Position numbers and translations under genes: made by a program
The notes under the pieces: model-generated
Told to the model about the DNA's origin: nothing
The model's input: the letters and a program-made list of their open reading frames with translations, nothing else
Databases searched by the model: none
From: Candidatus Kerfeldbacteria bacterium CG08_land_8_20_14_0_20_43_14
GTDB lineage: Bacteria; Patescibacteriota; Patescibacteriia; PEXW01
Direction of reading: 5' to 3'
Assembly: GCA_002774575.1 (NCBI GenBank)
Contig: PEXW01000056.1
Location: forward strand, 1-12,694
DNA length: 12,694 nt
In this document: piece after piece, positions 12,573 through 12,694 of the stretch
Layout: each line of letters starts with the position of its first letter
How positions within the stretch are numbered: position 1 is the first letter of the stretch

Positions 12573-12601
12573 TTGACAAGCATCTGGAAAAGAGTCAGAA
12601 T
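12573..12601 (+). promoter_or_regulatory. Promoter of a third transcript leaving the window
   Basis: Perfect TTGACA (12573-12578), a 17-nt spacer and CAGAAT (12596-12601). The RNA would start near 12608. Downstream, GGAGGG precedes an ATG at 12657 that meets TAG after two codons. A small GTTGT/ACAAC hairpin follows, and TTGGAGGGT (about 12635) can pair with ACCCCCAA at the very edge with one bulge. Confidence 0.5.
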
Positions 12602-12694
12602 GGGATTAATTAAAACTGAACATTGGCAACTTTTTGGAGGGTTTAAATGGATAACTAGACGGTTGTGCTACAACAGTTTTGTCAAGACCCCCAA

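Larger units (their letters stand above)
12165..12694. other. Non-coding cluster right of cobO
   Basis: No convincing protein gene is seen. The plus strand holds, in tandem, two units each with promoter, structured RNA and terminator (12215-12359 and 12363-12560) and a third promoter (12573-12601) whose transcript leaves the window. The first about 50 nt are the AT-rich cobO upstream region. Confidence 0.6.

Noticed and set aside
12410..12613. 67-codon plus-strand frame starting with TTG
   Set aside because: It runs through the helices of small RNA 2, its terminator and the next promoter, lacks a Shine-Dalgarno sequence, and the product resembles nothing known.
12657..12668. Protein gene starting at ATG 12657 behind GGAGGG
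   Set aside because: The frame meets TAG after two codons; it may be a leader or part of a structured RNA instead.
1..12694. CRISPR array, tRNA, rRNA or insertion sequence
   Set aside because: I found no regularly spaced repeats, no tRNA T-arm pattern in a cloverleaf context, no rRNA signature and no transposase frame.

Overview
The window looks like part of a small, AT-rich bacterial genome, most likely a member of the Candidate Phyla Radiation (Patescibacteria). That placement is inference. It rests on the short gene-dense layout, a stand-alone ComEC with a separate metallo-hydrolase partner, Asn/Ser/Thr-rich linkers in exported proteins, weak Shine-Dalgarno sequences, and mostly house-keeping or scavenging content. 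UGA is read as stop here: prfB (RF2) is intact with its UGA frameshift site, and glnA ends in TGA. This argues against the UGA-recoding Gracilibacteria/Absconditabacteria.

Layout. 1-2103 (minus): comEC, the DNA-uptake channel, overlaps a separate gene for the ComEC-type metallo-beta-lactamase domain; the latter runs off the left edge. 2156-4055 (minus): glmS with its terminator. 4150-5248 (minus): prfB, with the classic +1 programmed frameshift. 5299-6842 (plus): a divergently transcribed glutamine synthetase with promoter and terminator. 6843-9114 (minus): an HtrA-type membrane-anchored serine protease, then a polysaccharide-deacetylase-like protein that has lost metal ligands. 9151-10335 (minus): a cobalamin riboswitch with an intrinsic terminator, followed by a DUF4430 (transcobalamin-like) lipoprotein and a small polytopic membrane protein. 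10320-11010 (plus): an unrecognised 191-residue protein with a divergent promoter and strong terminator. 11011-11588: a mostly non-coding stretch with opposed small transcription units, a GGAGG/CCTCC-rich palindrome and a G-rich tract. 11589-12164 (minus): cobO/btuR, the corrinoid adenosyltransferase. 12165-12694: no convincing protein gene; two compact structured RNAs, each with its own promoter and terminator, then the start of a third transcript that leaves the window.

How the parts fit. The riboswitch, the lipoprotein, the membrane protein and, 1.5 kb away, the adenosyltransferase together look like a minimal vitamin B12 scavenging module: capture outside the membrane, translocation, then conversion to adenosylcobalamin. 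I rate this as the most interesting biology here. The DUF4430 and membrane-protein roles are inferred from family resemblance and from B12 riboswitch control. The other strong point is the non-coding cluster at the right end, especially a roughly 160-nt RNA with a long-range pseudoknot that I cannot assign to a family.
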